Of a stretch of DNA of 64,000 nucleotides, positions 24,707 to 33,819 are shown one piece after another (positions within the stretch are counted from its first letter, which is position 1; each line of letters starts with the position of its first letter). Source of the stretch: G963663315 sp965208975 (lineage in GTDB: Bacteria > Pseudomonadota > Gammaproteobacteria > Arenicellales > Poriferihabitantaceae); NCBI GenBank assembly GCA_965208975.1, contig CBDBQH010000003.1, positions 1,736,001-1,800,000 on the forward strand, read 5' to 3'. The translations under genes were made by a program, and so were the position numbers. Below the pieces are notes generated by a model, which saw only the letters and a program-made list of their open reading frames with translations, was not told the DNA's origin and did not search any database.

Positions 24707-25384
24707 CTAATGCCCCGCCACCTCCCTCGCCTGCCGGAGCCGCTGCGGGTCACCGACATCTATCCATATTGATCGGGTATGTTCTCCGGTCATCGCGTCC
24801 TGGCTAATCAGTCTGTCAAAAATGGCTTTGAGTTCGATTTTTTCCCCCGCCGGCAAGGCATCGAAAATCTCTCTGCGATACATCCCCACTCCAGAAAATG
24901 TGCAGGTCGGGCCGGGGTTTTTGCTGGTTTCTTTAATGTGGCCGCCTTCCAGGCAGAAATCACCCTGCGGATTATGGGCTGGATTATCCACCAGTACCAG
25001 ATGCGCGGCTGAATCCTGCGGCAGGGACAGTTTGGTGAAATCCATGTCGGTGAAGATGTCCCCGTTGATCACCAGCAATTCGTGTTCCTCCATGCTCCCC
25101 AGAGCGTGTATGATGCCTCCGGCCGTTCCCAACGCGCCACCGGCCTCAATGGAATAACGTATATCCATGCCGAACCGGCTGCCGTCCCCCAGATAGTCCA
25201 GGATGAGCTCCGGCAGCCAGGAAACATTGATCATACATCGCGCGAAACCCGCCTTTGCCAGTTTCCGGATATGATGTTCGATCAAAGTGCAGTCACCGAC
25301 CGGCAGGAGCGGCTTGGGAAGGGTATCTGTCAGGGGACGCATCCGTTTCCCGCGGCCCGCGGCCAGAATCATTACATCCATCAT
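24707..25384 (-). CDS. murU: MurU-like N-acetylmuramate-1-phosphate uridylyltransferase
   Basis: 225 residues from ATG 25384 (or 25381); a longer frame to 25564 adds a leader unlike the family. The nucleotidyltransferase signature is MILAAGRGKRMRPLTD and PKPLLPVG; LVINGDIFTDMDF holds the metal-binding Asp, and WIDVGDP ends the protein. MurU makes UDP-MurNAc in peptidoglycan recycling. It is divergent from lptD, as in many gammaproteobacteria, but the kinase amgK usually beside it is not here; poly-C cassette D is in its place. Other sugar nucleotidyltransferases are possible. Confidence 0.85.
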   Translation of the reverse strand: MMDVMILAAGRGKRMRPLTDTLPKPLLPVGDCTLIEHHIRKLAKAGFARCMINVSWLPELILDYLGDGSRFGMDIRYSIEAGGALGTAGGIIHALGSMEEHELLVINGDIFTDMDFTKLSLPQDSAAHLVLVDNPAHNPQGDFCLEGGHIKETSKNPGPTCTFSGVGMYRREIFDALPAGEKIELKAIFDRLISQDAMTGEHTRSIWIDVGDPQRLRQAREVAGH

Positions 25385-25566
25385 GTTCTTGCCGGTAATC
25401 ACGCCGGTACACACAGACAGGCGCTTCGATGCGGCGATGTCCGGGATACAGGATATGGGGTCATGACGGGTTCGCGGGATTTGGGGGGGCATTTGCCGTT
25501 GGATTATAAACGCTTGAAACTTTATAATTGCCAGCAATTCGCTGATCTTCGTCTCATGATCCAATA

Positions 25567-27924
25567 ATGCGTCCCATAATCAATTATCCAGTCAAAATCG
25601 GAGTGTTCGCTGTCGCGGTTGTCGCCGCTTGTGCGTCCGTGTCACCGGCTATGGCGCAATTCAGCAGCCAGCAGGGGTTGGGGTTTGCAGACCACAGTAG
25701 TTGCCGGACGGACACCATAGAGATTCCGTCCGCGCTGAGAGAACCCCGCTTCGCGAAGGATGGTCAGATGAATGCTGAAGCGGAGGTCATGCATACACTG
25801 GGCGATGGCAGAATCCAGCTGGATGGAGATGTGCGGATTGTCCGGGGGCGACAGGGTGTATTTGCGGACCGGGCTGTCTACAGCGAAGAGACTGATTTGC
25901 TGGAAGCGGAGGGAAATGTAAAGTTGTATACCCCCAATGGGGATGAGCTGGAAGCGGAAATCGTTGAACTGGATGTGACCGCTTTTTCCGGGTTCATGCG
26001 CGATGCGTACATCCGGTTTGTTGACTTCCAGCCGGCGCTCATCAGTCGTCAGCATACCCGTTTCGAGGAAGATTATTCATTGTTGGCGCCGTTTACGAAC
26101 CGGATTGAGGCCGTACAGGAGGTAGACGACAGCGCCCCTGAACAGGGCGCGGCTTCTCATGTCAGCGCCCGGGCAGAAGCGTCCAGTATTGAGTTCCAGG
26201 GCGAGGATTACCAGTTGATGCATGATGTCATCCTGACGAATTGTGAGGAAGGCGACCGCAGTGTGGAACTGTCGGCCAGACGAATTGAGCTGGACCATGC
26301 CAAAGGAACCGGCAAAGGGAGGTCAATGACCGTCAAATTCAAGAAAGTCCCGATCTTCTATTTACCGATCATGTCATTCCCGATTGATGACCGGCGCAAA
26401 ACCGGGTTCCTGTTTCCCGGCTTCGGTTATGATGAAAAATCAGGACTCTCTCTGGAACTTCCGTACTACATCAATATCGCCCCCCAATTCGACGCCACGG
26501 TCACACCGCGTATCTACAAGAACAGAGGCATTCAGCTATATGGTGAATACCGCTATCTGAGTGAGAATTTCAGGGGCAATATCCGCGCTGAATTTTTGCC
26601 TTCTGATGATGTTTTCGACGATCAGGAGCGTTATGCGGCCAGTATTAACCATGAAGGCTGGCTTGGAGAAAACTGGGACCTGGGTCTTGATTTTCAGGAT
26701 GTTTCCGATAATCGGTATCTGTATGATTTTTCAAGCGATGTGGACGTGACCGGCACAACGTGGATTCTGCAAAAAGCGGATTTAAGGTACTCTGGAGACA
26801 CCATAAGATTTACAATGGAAACTTCCGCCTACAAGCGAGTCAATGACAATGTCAGTGTCCGCGGCCAGCCGTATGAAAGGCTACCGAAAGCCCGCTTGGA
26901 CCTGAAGGAAAGAGATCTGGGGCCATTCCGGTTTGAGGTTGAATCGCAGTACACAAATTACGTCCATGACGACTCCAGCCGGGTGGATGGTTCCCGGCTG
27001 AGAATCGAACCGCGTCTGAGTCTTCCGATGAAGCGGATTTATGGTCATTTAACGCCTGAGATTTCGCTTCATTCAATCCGTTATAATCTGGCAAACAATC
27101 CGACCGGGGATGATTCCCCGGCGGTGGTTGTCCCGGTTTTCAGTATGGACAGCGGCTTGATTTTCGAGCGTTTTAGAGACTGGAGAGATACGGTCTATAT
27201 GCAGACCCTGGAGCCGAGATTGTTCTACGTCAACATCCCTGTGAAGCTTGAACAGGAGTATTTCCCGGATTTCGATACCGGCGCCGGATCCGCGAGCAGT
27301 TTTTCTCACTTTTTTCGGGAGAATCGCTTCTTCGGTGGGGACCGTGTGGGGGACGCTCATCAGGTTTCACTGGATTTGACCAGCCGGATTGTGGAGGATG
27401 ATACCGGCAAGGAGCGATTCAGACTCCGCCTCGGCCAGGTATATTACCTGGATGATCGGGAGGTGGGGCTGTCCCCGGATAGCGCCGCTCAAACTGCGAG
27501 TCGTTCCGATTTTCTGGCTGAATCTACCGCTAATCTGAATGAGGACTGGAGTGTTCGGGGGTTTACACGGTGGAGCGCCGATCAATATGAACTGGAATAT
27601 CTTTCTGTTTCTGCGGATTATTACCACAGCCGGAGACGAAACGCGTCATTCGGTTACAGCCAGACAAAGGATGTTCGGGAGGACCTGAGCCTGGGTTTCG
27701 ATCTGCCAGTGAGCGGGCGATGGCAACTTGATTCGGGTGTGCAATACACGTTGCTGCAGAATGAATTGAGGTCGGCTACTGTGGGTGTTTCTTATGATGG
27801 CTGTTGCTGGGCGACCCGGGTGGAAGTTCAGCGATATCCTGATGGACGCGGCAATCAGGAAAATCGTTTCATGTTCATTTTTGAGCTGGACGATCTGGGT
27901 AGAATATCAACTTCAGAGTGGTAA
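25567..27924 (+). CDS. lptD: LptD, outer-membrane LPS transport protein
   Basis: 785 residues with a Sec signal peptide (cleavage after AMA, residue 30). A periplasmic OstA/LptA-like jellyroll (GRIQLDGDVRIVRGRQGVFADRAVYSEET, NVKLYTPNGDELEAE) is followed by a long beta barrel. Cysteines lie at 46, 226, 746 and 747, the same pattern (one, one, adjacent pair) as the disulfide-forming cysteines of E. coli LptD. With LptE it inserts LPS into the outer leaflet. surA follows after 3 bp, an operon also seen in E. coli, where SurA helps fold LptD. Confidence 0.96.
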   Translation: MRPIINYPVKIGVFAVAVVAACASVSPAMAQFSSQQGLGFADHSSCRTDTIEIPSALREPRFAKDGQMNAEAEVMHTLGDGRIQLDGDVRIVRGRQGVFADRAVYSEETDLLEAEGNVKLYTPNGDELEAEIVELDVTAFSGFMRDAYIRFVDFQPALISRQHTRFEEDYSLLAPFTNRIEAVQEVDDSAPEQGAASHVSARAEASSIEFQGEDYQLMHDVILTNCEEGDRSVELSARRIELDHAKGTGKGRSMTVKFKKVPIFYLPIMSFPIDDRRKTGFLFPGFGYDEKSGLSLELPYYINIAPQFDATVTPRIYKNRGIQLYGEYRYLSENFRGNIRAEFLPSDDVFDDQERYAASINHEGWLGENWDLGLDFQDVSDNRYLYDFSSDVDVTGTTWILQKADLRYSGDTIRFTMETSAYKRVNDNVSVRGQPYERLPKARLDLKERDLGPFRFEVESQYTNYVHDDSSRVDGSRLRIEPRLSLPMKRIYGHLTPEISLHSIRYNLANNPTGDDSPAVVVPVFSMDSGLIFERFRDWRDTVYMQTLEPRLFYVNIPVKLEQEYFPDFDTGAGSASSFSHFFRENRFFGGDRVGDAHQVSLDLTSRIVEDDTGKERFRLRLGQVYYLDDREVGLSPDSAAQTASRSDFLAESTANLNEDWSVRGFTRWSADQYELEYLSVSADYYHSRRRNASFGYSQTKDVREDLSLGFDLPVSGRWQLDSGVQYTLLQNELRSATVGVSYDGCCWATRVEVQRYPDGRGNQENRFMFIFELDDLGRISTSEW

Positions 27925-27927
27925 CGG

Positions 27928-29226
27928 ATGAAATTAACAAACATAATCAGGATTTTTATATCTGTCGCTGCAATCTGCTCGATTTTGACCGTGCATGCAG
28001 CGACAACCGGCCTGGACAAGGTGATTGCCATTATTAACGATGAGCCGGTCATGCTTTCCGAATACCGGATTCGCCATCAACGAGAAATGCTGCGGCTCCC
28101 GCAAGATGAACAGTCGGACGCTTCCGGAATCAATCCGGGTATTCTTGAAGCCCTGATAGACGAGCGCCTGCAAGTTCAGATTGCCGTTGCCCGCGGGCTT
28201 GCGGTCAGTGACCAGGAAGTCGATCAGATTCTTGACGCCCTGGCGCAACGCAATCAAATGCCGTTGGAACATCTGTTGCGGGAACTCAATGATCTGGGCA
28301 TATCCCCGGCCGATTTCCGGCGGAGTCTGGCCGAACAGCAGTTGGTCCGCAAACTGGTCGATTTTTCGGTCAATTCACGGGTAACCGTGTCTGATCAGGA
28401 GATTGACTATCATTTGCAGGCCCACAAGGAGTTGTATACACGCAACGAGTCTTATGAAATATCCCATTTGCTGGTGTCTGTTTCCGGGAAATCGGAAACT
28501 GAAATTGAAGAGACGCGAGCCGCTGTCCATGAAATCCGGCAATCCCTGATCAATGGCCAGTCCTTCGCTGAAGCGGTCAAGAACCATTCCGATGGTGAAA
28601 ACAGGGAAGAAGGGGGGTATCTGGGGTGGTTCAGGGAAGATCAGCTGCCCGAACTCTTTGTGGACGCGCTGCGCGACCTGGGCACAGGGGAGTATTCGGA
28701 TATTTTGGAAAGCTCCAACGGCTTTCACATTCTGAACCTCCATGCCCGGGATGGTGACCTGGAAATTGTCACCCAGCAATTACTTCGCCATATCCTGATC
28801 CAGCCCTTACGCAGAAACCTGACCGATGAAGAAGCCATTGAGCGGCTGAACAATATCCGGCGGGAGCTTTTACAGGGAGCGGACTTTTCCCGGCTGGCCC
28901 GATTGAATTCCGATGATCCCTCAAGCGCTCTACAGGGTGGTATGCTGGGCTGGGTCAATCCGGGAGAAATGGCTCCCCGGCTGGAACAGCTTTCTCTGGC
29001 TCTGGAGTTGAATCAGGTGAGTGAGCCGCTCAGGTCTTCTTACGGCTATCATCTGATCGAAGTACTGGACAGAAGGGAGAAAGACATCACGCATGATCTG
29101 ATCAGGAAAGACGCGGAAGCGGAGGTCTTCAAACGCAAGGCCGCCGAACTTTATCAAATCTGGTTTAATCAACTACGCGATAGCGCACATATTGAGTATG
29201 TTGCAGACGATCCGGTTACGGGGTAA
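27928..29226 (+). CDS. surA: SurA, periplasmic chaperone and peptidyl-prolyl isomerase
   Basis: 432 residues: signal peptide ending HAA near residue 25, a SurA_N domain (DKVIAIINDEPVMLSEYRI), then two parvulin domains (SYEISHLLVSVSGKSETE to HSDGENREEGGYLGWFREDQL, and RHILIQPLRRNLTDEEA to LNSDDPSSALQGGMLGWVNPGEM), and a C-terminal helix. It chaperones outer-membrane proteins such as LptD across the periplasm. It is coupled to lptD by position. No pdxA or ksgA follows; ubiK does. Confidence 0.95.
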   Translation: MKLTNIIRIFISVAAICSILTVHAATTGLDKVIAIINDEPVMLSEYRIRHQREMLRLPQDEQSDASGINPGILEALIDERLQVQIAVARGLAVSDQEVDQILDALAQRNQMPLEHLLRELNDLGISPADFRRSLAEQQLVRKLVDFSVNSRVTVSDQEIDYHLQAHKELYTRNESYEISHLLVSVSGKSETEIEETRAAVHEIRQSLINGQSFAEAVKNHSDGENREEGGYLGWFREDQLPELFVDALRDLGTGEYSDILESSNGFHILNLHARDGDLEIVTQQLLRHILIQPLRRNLTDEEAIERLNNIRRELLQGADFSRLARLNSDDPSSALQGGMLGWVNPGEMAPRLEQLSLALELNQVSEPLRSSYGYHLIEVLDRREKDITHDLIRKDAEAEVFKRKAAELYQIWFNQLRDSAHIEYVADDPVTG

Positions 29227-29232
29227 GTCGAT

Positions 29233-29451
29233 ATGAAAGATAAATTCAGGACAGCGATCCAGTCCATTTTGCCCCCTGAACTCAAGGAGGATGTGAGGAA
29301 CAATATAGACGCGGTCATCAAAAGCAATTTCGAGAAAATGAATCTGGTCACCCGTGAGCAATTCGAAATTCAGCAAAAGATTTTGAAAAGAACCCGGGAG
29401 AGATTGTCGGAACTGGAAAAGCGGGTGAAAGAGCTGGAAGAAAAAATGTAG
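29233..29451 (+). CDS. ubiK: UbiK, ubiquinone biosynthesis accessory factor (BMFP family)
   Basis: This 72-residue protein has an amphipathic N-terminal helix (IQSILPPELKEDVRNNIDAVI) and a strong C-terminal coiled coil (LVTREQFEIQQKILKRTRERLSELEKRVKELEEK). It matches the YqiC/BMFP family in length and layout. UbiK helps the aerobic ubiquinone-synthesis complex. It lies between surA and comM, and ubiK next to comM is a common pairing. Confidence 0.9.
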   Translation: MKDKFRTAIQSILPPELKEDVRNNIDAVIKSNFEKMNLVTREQFEIQQKILKRTRERLSELEKRVKELEEKM

Positions 29452-29518
29452 TGCGCGAATATCCCGCAGCCGCGGGTTGAAGCGTATTTGTCGGGATAGA
29501 AAAATATGGAGAAAAGGA

Positions 29519-31021
29519 ATGTCACTCGCCGTCGTCAGTAGCCGCGCCCAGGTCGGAACCCAGGCTCCTGAGGTCACGGTCGAAGTTCATTTGTCCAGCG
29601 GGCTGCCGTCGTTTTCCATCGTCGGGTTGCCGGAAACCGCAGTCAAGGAGAGCCGGGACCGGGTGCGTTGCGCCATCCTGAATTCGGATTTTGATTTTCC
29701 CAGCAAACGCATATCCGTCAATCTGGCGCCCGCGGACCTGCCCAAGGAAGGGGGGCGATTTGATTTGCCGATTGCGTTGGGAGTGCTCGCCGCCTCCGGC
29801 CAGTTGGATGCCGGAGCGCTTGCAAACAAAGTGTTTCTGGGTGAGTTGGCGCTGAGTGGTGGATTGCGGGACATCAAGGGCGGTTTGATCGCGGCCCTTT
29901 CGCTGCGGGACACCGGGCAGAGCCTGATATTACCCCGGACAAGCGCGAGCCAGGCAGGTCTGGTGACCGGAGTCCGGGTCTGTGGAGTGGAAACCTTGCG
30001 GGAATTGACCCATATTCTGGATGGTTCCGGTGAATTTCGGACGCTGCCAGCGGTGAAGAAGCGGAGGGATACAGCCTATCCGGATATGAGTGAAGTGGTC
30101 GGACAGGCCTTTTCCAAATACGGGTTGGAAGTCGCTGCTTCAGGGGCGCACAGTATCCTCATGATGGGGTCTCCCGGAACGGGTAAAACCATGCTGGCCC
30201 TGCGCTTGCCGGGGATATTGCCCGACATGACGGAAGATGAAGGTCTGGAAACGGCGGCAATCACCTCGCTGATGGAAAAGGACTGGGACTCCGGCGATTG
30301 GTTGACCCGGCCGTTTCGGGCGCCGCATCACAGCGCCTCGGGAGCGGCCCTGATCGGGGGCGGTTCCATTCCGAAGCCGGGAGAAATATCCCGCGCTCAT
30401 AACGGGGTTTTGTTCCTTGATGAATTAACCGAATTTGGCCAGCAATCCCTGGACCTGTTGAGAGAACCTTTGGAAGCGGGTTACGTGAATATATCGCGGG
30501 CCGCGTTGCAGCTCAGATTCCAGTCCCGATTTATTTTTGTCGGCGCCGCGAATCCATGCAAGTGCGGCTATCTGGGGGACCCGGATGGAGATTGCAGATG
30601 CACTCCGGAGCAGGTCAGCCGTTATCTGGGCAAGCTTTCCGGGCCGTTGCTGGATCGAATCGACATGCAGATCAACGTAGCCAAGGTGCCGTATAACCAG
30701 TTACGCGCCAAACGCGAGCCGGAGGAAGACAGCGCAAGGATACGTGAAAGAGTGATCGAAACCCGCGCCATACAACACCGCCGGCAAGGCAAGCTGAACA
30801 GCCGGTTATCCGCCGCCGAGATTGATCGATTCTGTGTGCTGGATGAGGAAGGATATGCCCTGCTTGAACGGGTTCTGACCCGGTTCAACATGTCCGCCCG
30901 CAGTTATCACCGAATCCTCAAACTGGCTCGCACGGTCGCCGATATGAAACGGATGGAAGCGATCGCCACCCCTCATCTGCTGACCGCGGTCAAGATGCGG
31001 TGCCTGGATAGGAGGCGATGA
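29519..31021 (+). CDS. comM: ComM/YifB, Mg-chelatase-like AAA+ helicase
   Basis: 500 residues from ATG 29519, preceded by GGAGAAAAGG. The N-terminal ChlI domain (VTVEVHLSSGLPSFSIVGLPETAVKESRDRVR) is followed by an AAA+ core with Walker A (GSPGTGKT), Walker B (GVLFLDELTEF) and a cysteine patch (NPCKCGYLGDPDGDCRCTPEQVSRY), then the Mg_chelatase_C domain. ComM is a hexameric helicase that helps branch migration during natural transformation. Its presence agrees with competence but many non-competent bacteria also have it. Confidence 0.94.
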   Translation: MSLAVVSSRAQVGTQAPEVTVEVHLSSGLPSFSIVGLPETAVKESRDRVRCAILNSDFDFPSKRISVNLAPADLPKEGGRFDLPIALGVLAASGQLDAGALANKVFLGELALSGGLRDIKGGLIAALSLRDTGQSLILPRTSASQAGLVTGVRVCGVETLRELTHILDGSGEFRTLPAVKKRRDTAYPDMSEVVGQAFSKYGLEVAASGAHSILMMGSPGTGKTMLALRLPGILPDMTEDEGLETAAITSLMEKDWDSGDWLTRPFRAPHHSASGAALIGGGSIPKPGEISRAHNGVLFLDELTEFGQQSLDLLREPLEAGYVNISRAALQLRFQSRFIFVGAANPCKCGYLGDPDGDCRCTPEQVSRYLGKLSGPLLDRIDMQINVAKVPYNQLRAKREPEEDSARIRERVIETRAIQHRRQGKLNSRLSAAEIDRFCVLDEEGYALLERVLTRFNMSARSYHRILKLARTVADMKRMEAIATPHLLTAVKMRCLDRRR

Positions 31022-31046
31022 GGTCGTGAGCGCACTGCATTAAGGT

Positions 31047-31467
31047 TCATATCTGAAAATCTTTTTGCAGATTGGCCCAGTGAGCCCTGAGTCTATTCTT
31101 GTGTCTGTCATTCATGGGCAATTCAATTATTTTTTTGGGCCACAAACTTCGGGCTTTTTCCATGGTGTCATCAAGGTGCGGTTTTACGGCGCGCCACGGT
31201 ACACCGGCCCGTTTGGCCCAAGCCTCAAAGTTTGCAAAAGTCACCTCATACCAGTTTTTTGTCCTTCCCAGGTTCAGCGCATAGCGCTTTTCACCATCAA
31301 TATAAACACTGGTAGTGACGATGTCATAAGCAGGGGAAAGTTGTGGCGTAATTTGATCTGCATAGAGCAGGATCCAGTTCTTCAGATGCGCATCACCATT
31401 GGCGAGGAGAATATTGACCAACCAGCCTTCCGTGCAAAGTCAACCTCAGCACATTGAGTTCATCCAT
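31047..31467 (-). pseudogene. hipA: hipA kinase gene with a large internal deletion
   Basis: ATG 31467 opens a HipA-like start (MDELNVLRLTLHGRLVG). The frame then stops after about 24 codons. In the next frame the HipA C-terminus appears at once (LVNILLANGDAHLKNWILLY, then PAYDIVTT and ALNLGRTK). The join lies at about 31421. Roughly the first two thirds of the Ser/Thr kinase are missing, so no toxin can be made. The conserved N-x-D-A-H-x-K-N motif is in the surviving part. Confidence 0.85.
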
Positions 31468-31478
31468 GCCGCCATTAC

Positions 31479-31814
31479 TCATTCATCATCTTCCAGCAGT
31501 CCTTGCCATGGATCGTCAATCAGGCTTTTTTTTTGATTTCCCCCTGCCTGTTCTGATGACTTTGGCCGTGGCCCAGCCTCTGCAAGCACAGCCCGTACAG
31601 CGCTCAACTTTTCTTTTGGAACAAGTATCAGTTCACTGTCAAGGCCTCTGGCAATCAGGTCAAGAGTGTCCAGTCGGGGATTTCCTTTGGATTCCAGACG
31701 CTGGTATTGCTGACGGGATATGCCGGCGCGCAACATCATAGCGTTTTGCTTAAGCCCCAGCGCCAATCGTCTTTTTTTCAGTTGCTGGAGTAAAGCGCCT
31801 GTCATTGTATACAT
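31479..31814 (-). CDS. HipB-like Xre-family antitoxin/repressor
   Basis: About 111 residues from ATG 31814 (31805 is an alternative). The HTH is LLQQLKKRRLALGLKQNAMMLRAGISRQQYQRLESKGNPRLDTLDLIARGLD. HipB binds HipA and represses the operon. Its partner hipA is deleted internally, so it may now serve only as an orphan repressor. A perfect 12-bp inverted repeat lies directly upstream. The coding strand has a 9-A run near 31527-31535. Confidence 0.83.
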   Translation of the reverse strand: MYTMTGALLQQLKKRRLALGLKQNAMMLRAGISRQQYQRLESKGNPRLDTLDLIARGLDSELILVPKEKLSAVRAVLAEAGPRPKSSEQAGGNQKKSLIDDPWQGLLEDDE

Positions 31815-31815
31815 A

Positions 31816-31875
31816 TAGATTGCTTTTTCGATAGAAAGAAATATATTAGTTTCTTTTCTCCGGAAAAGCAATCTA
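31816..31875 (-). promoter_or_regulatory. Probable HipB operator
   Basis: TAGATTGCTTTT at 31816-31827 and its exact complement AAAAGCAATCTA at 31864-31875 are separated by 36 bp that contain a second, imperfect palindrome (GAAAGAAA/TTTCTTTTC). This lies right before the hipB start and fits a two-site operator. Confidence 0.6.
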
Positions 31876-31899
31876 TTAATTGCTCTTGACACCAACGGT

Positions 31900-32361
31900 C
31901 TAGTAAATGCCCGCATCCAGCCCGGCGGCCATGGTCATACCCAGGGCTTCACACTGATCGACAAAATCATCCCGGTATTTCCCTTTCAGGACCACCGGAG
32001 GTTGAATCAGCTTCCACTTCAAGCCCGTCAGGATTTTTTCCACGCTGGTTTTGGCTCCCTGCCCGTCCAGTCCAGCCTTGATATACAGGGCGACTGCTTT
32101 GCCTTCGGTGATTTCCAGACAGGGATAATAGATCCGTTCAAGGAAATCCTTGATGGCGCCGCTCATATAGCCGAAATTCTCGGTCGTGCCGATGATCACG
32201 CCATCACTCCAGACCACATCGCCGGAATCGCAGTCCCAGGGGATGCGAACCCTTAAATCGACCGGAATCTCTTTTTCGCTGCGGCATCCGCGCGCGACTG
32301 CCGTTTGCAGTTTCAGGGTGTTTTCGGAGGGGCAGTTCGCGACAATCAGGATTTTCGGCAT
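31900..32361 (-). CDS. Flavodoxin-fold protein / FMN reductase-like
   Basis: 153 residues. The N-terminus (KILIVANCPSENTLKLQTAVARG) is an FMN-phosphate-binding loop, and GVIIGTTENFGYMSGAIKDFLERIYYPCLE is the isoalloxazine-binding region of NAD(P)H-dependent FMN reductase/flavodoxin proteins. The redox partner is unknown. It is just downstream (18 bp) of a flavin disulfide reductase gene on the same strand, so the two may share a transcript with the VTT protein. Confidence 0.82.
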   Translation of the reverse strand: MPKILIVANCPSENTLKLQTAVARGCRSEKEIPVDLRVRIPWDCDSGDVVWSDGVIIGTTENFGYMSGAIKDFLERIYYPCLEITEGKAVALYIKAGLDGQGAKTSVEKILTGLKWKLIQPPVVLKGKYRDDFVDQCEALGMTMAAGLDAGIY

Positions 32362-32379
32362 CAGCCCGTTGTGGTCCGG

Positions 32380-33819
32380 TTATCTTCTCCAGCGATGGAA
32401 TTTCTCCAGCAGGTTCAACGCCCAGGCTGGAGCATGGGCTTTTTTCCAGTTTCCCGCCGCGTATTTGTTGGCTTCCATCCAGGTCGGGTAGGCATGGATT
32501 GTTCCCAGAATTTTATTCATTCCCAGTCCATGCCGCATCGCCAGCACGAACTCGGCGATCAGATCTCCGGCGTGTCGGCCGACGATGGTAACGCCGAGGA
32601 TTTTGTCCTTTCCCGGAACCGTTAATACCTTGATGGAGCCGGTCGCATGCCCGTCCGTTTTCGCCCGGTCCAGCTGTCCGATGTCGTATTCGGTCACTTC
32701 ATACGGCACATTGCGTTCTCTGGCATCCAGTTCATTGAGTCCGACACGAGCCACTTCCGGGTCGGTGTAGGTTGCCCAGGGTAATACGCTGTAGTCCGCC
32801 TGGAACTTCTTGAACGGGCGGAACAGCGCATTCACGCAGGCATACCACGCCTGATGGGCGGCGGCATGGGTGAACTGGTAAGGGCCTGTTACATCTCCGA
32901 CCGCGTAAATGTCGGGGTATCCGGCCTGTAAATATGGATTCGTTTCTATGGTACGGCGGGGACTGATCGGGACCTTGATATTTTCCAGTCCATATCCATC
33001 CAGTCTGGCCGCCCGTCCCAGCGCCATCAGCATCTGGTCGAATTCAATTTCGACTTCCCCGCCGCCGGTTTTGCAGACCAGTTTTTTCGAGTTTCCATCA
33101 ACGATGACCCGGGTTGCGAAGTGTCCGGTCCGCACATGGATGCCTTCTTCGCGAAAGGTCTCGGCGATCCGCCTGGAAAATTCTTCATCTTCCCGCATCA
33201 GAATCTGCTCCTGTCCTTCTATCAGACTGACTTCGCTGCCGAACCGGGCGAAGCACTGCGCCAGTTCACAGCCGATCGGGCCGCCGCCCAGAACAACCAG
33301 TTTTTTCGGCAGTTCGCGGATATTCCATATTGTGTCGGATGTATAGTAGTCAATCTGATCCAGCCCCGGTACAGGCGGGACAAAGGGTTCCGCCCCGGTG
33401 GCCAAGACGATGGATTTGGCTGTCCAGGTTTTGCCGTTCACCCGAACCGAATTTCTGGACAGGATTTCTGCTTGTCCCTTGATGACATCCACTCCAAGAG
33501 ACGTATACCTTTCCACTGAATCATGCGGGGCAATGGAGGCAATGACGTCGTGAACGCGCTGCATGATGTCGGCAAAATCGAATGACGCCGAGGCTTCCCG
33601 GATTCCCAGGTTTTGTGAATGCCGGATGTCATGGAGCAGTTTGGCGGAGGCGATGAGCGATTTTGAGGGCACACAGCCGGTGTTCAGGCAGTCTCCTCCC
33701 ATATCTCCCCGCTCAATCAGAATTACTTTGGCTTTTATGGCGGCGGCGATATAGGCGGTTACCAGTCCGCCGCTGCCGGCGCCGATCACGATCAGGTTGG
33801 CATCGTATTTCCTAGCCAT
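32380..33819 (-). CDS. FAD-dependent pyridine nucleotide-disulfide oxidoreductase (mercuric-reductase-like)
   Basis: 479 residues. The FAD motif GAGSGG is at residues 13-18, the redox-active pair Cys44-Cys49 lies in GGDCLNTGCVPSK, NAD-binding GGGPIGCELAQCFARFG follows near residue 185, and YAVGDVTGPYQFTHAA binds FAD. The C-terminal domain has the dimer motif (TIHAYPTWMEANKYAAG) but no vicinal cysteine pair at the tail, and there is no N-terminal MerA metal-binding domain. It is therefore probably not a true mercuric reductase; together with the adjacent VTT protein it matches a widespread pairing of unknown substrate. Confidence 0.88.
   Translation of the reverse strand: MARKYDANLIVIGAGSGGLVTAYIAAAIKAKVILIERGDMGGDCLNTGCVPSKSLIASAKLLHDIRHSQNLGIREASASFDFADIMQRVHDVIASIAPHDSVERYTSLGVDVIKGQAEILSRNSVRVNGKTWTAKSIVLATGAEPFVPPVPGLDQIDYYTSDTIWNIRELPKKLVVLGGGPIGCELAQCFARFGSEVSLIEGQEQILMREDEEFSRRIAETFREEGIHVRTGHFATRVIVDGNSKKLVCKTGGGEVEIEFDQMLMALGRAARLDGYGLENIKVPISPRRTIETNPYLQAGYPDIYAVGDVTGPYQFTHAAAHQAWYACVNALFRPFKKFQADYSVLPWATYTDPEVARVGLNELDARERNVPYEVTEYDIGQLDRAKTDGHATGSIKVLTVPGKDKILGVTIVGRHAGDLIAEFVLAMRHGLGMNKILGTIHAYPTWMEANKYAAGNWKKAHAPAWALNLLEKFHRWRR

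Noticed and set aside
32380..33819. Calling the disulfide oxidoreductase a true mercuric reductase
   Set aside because: It lacks the N-terminal metal-binding domain and the C-terminal cysteine pair, and no mer genes are nearby.
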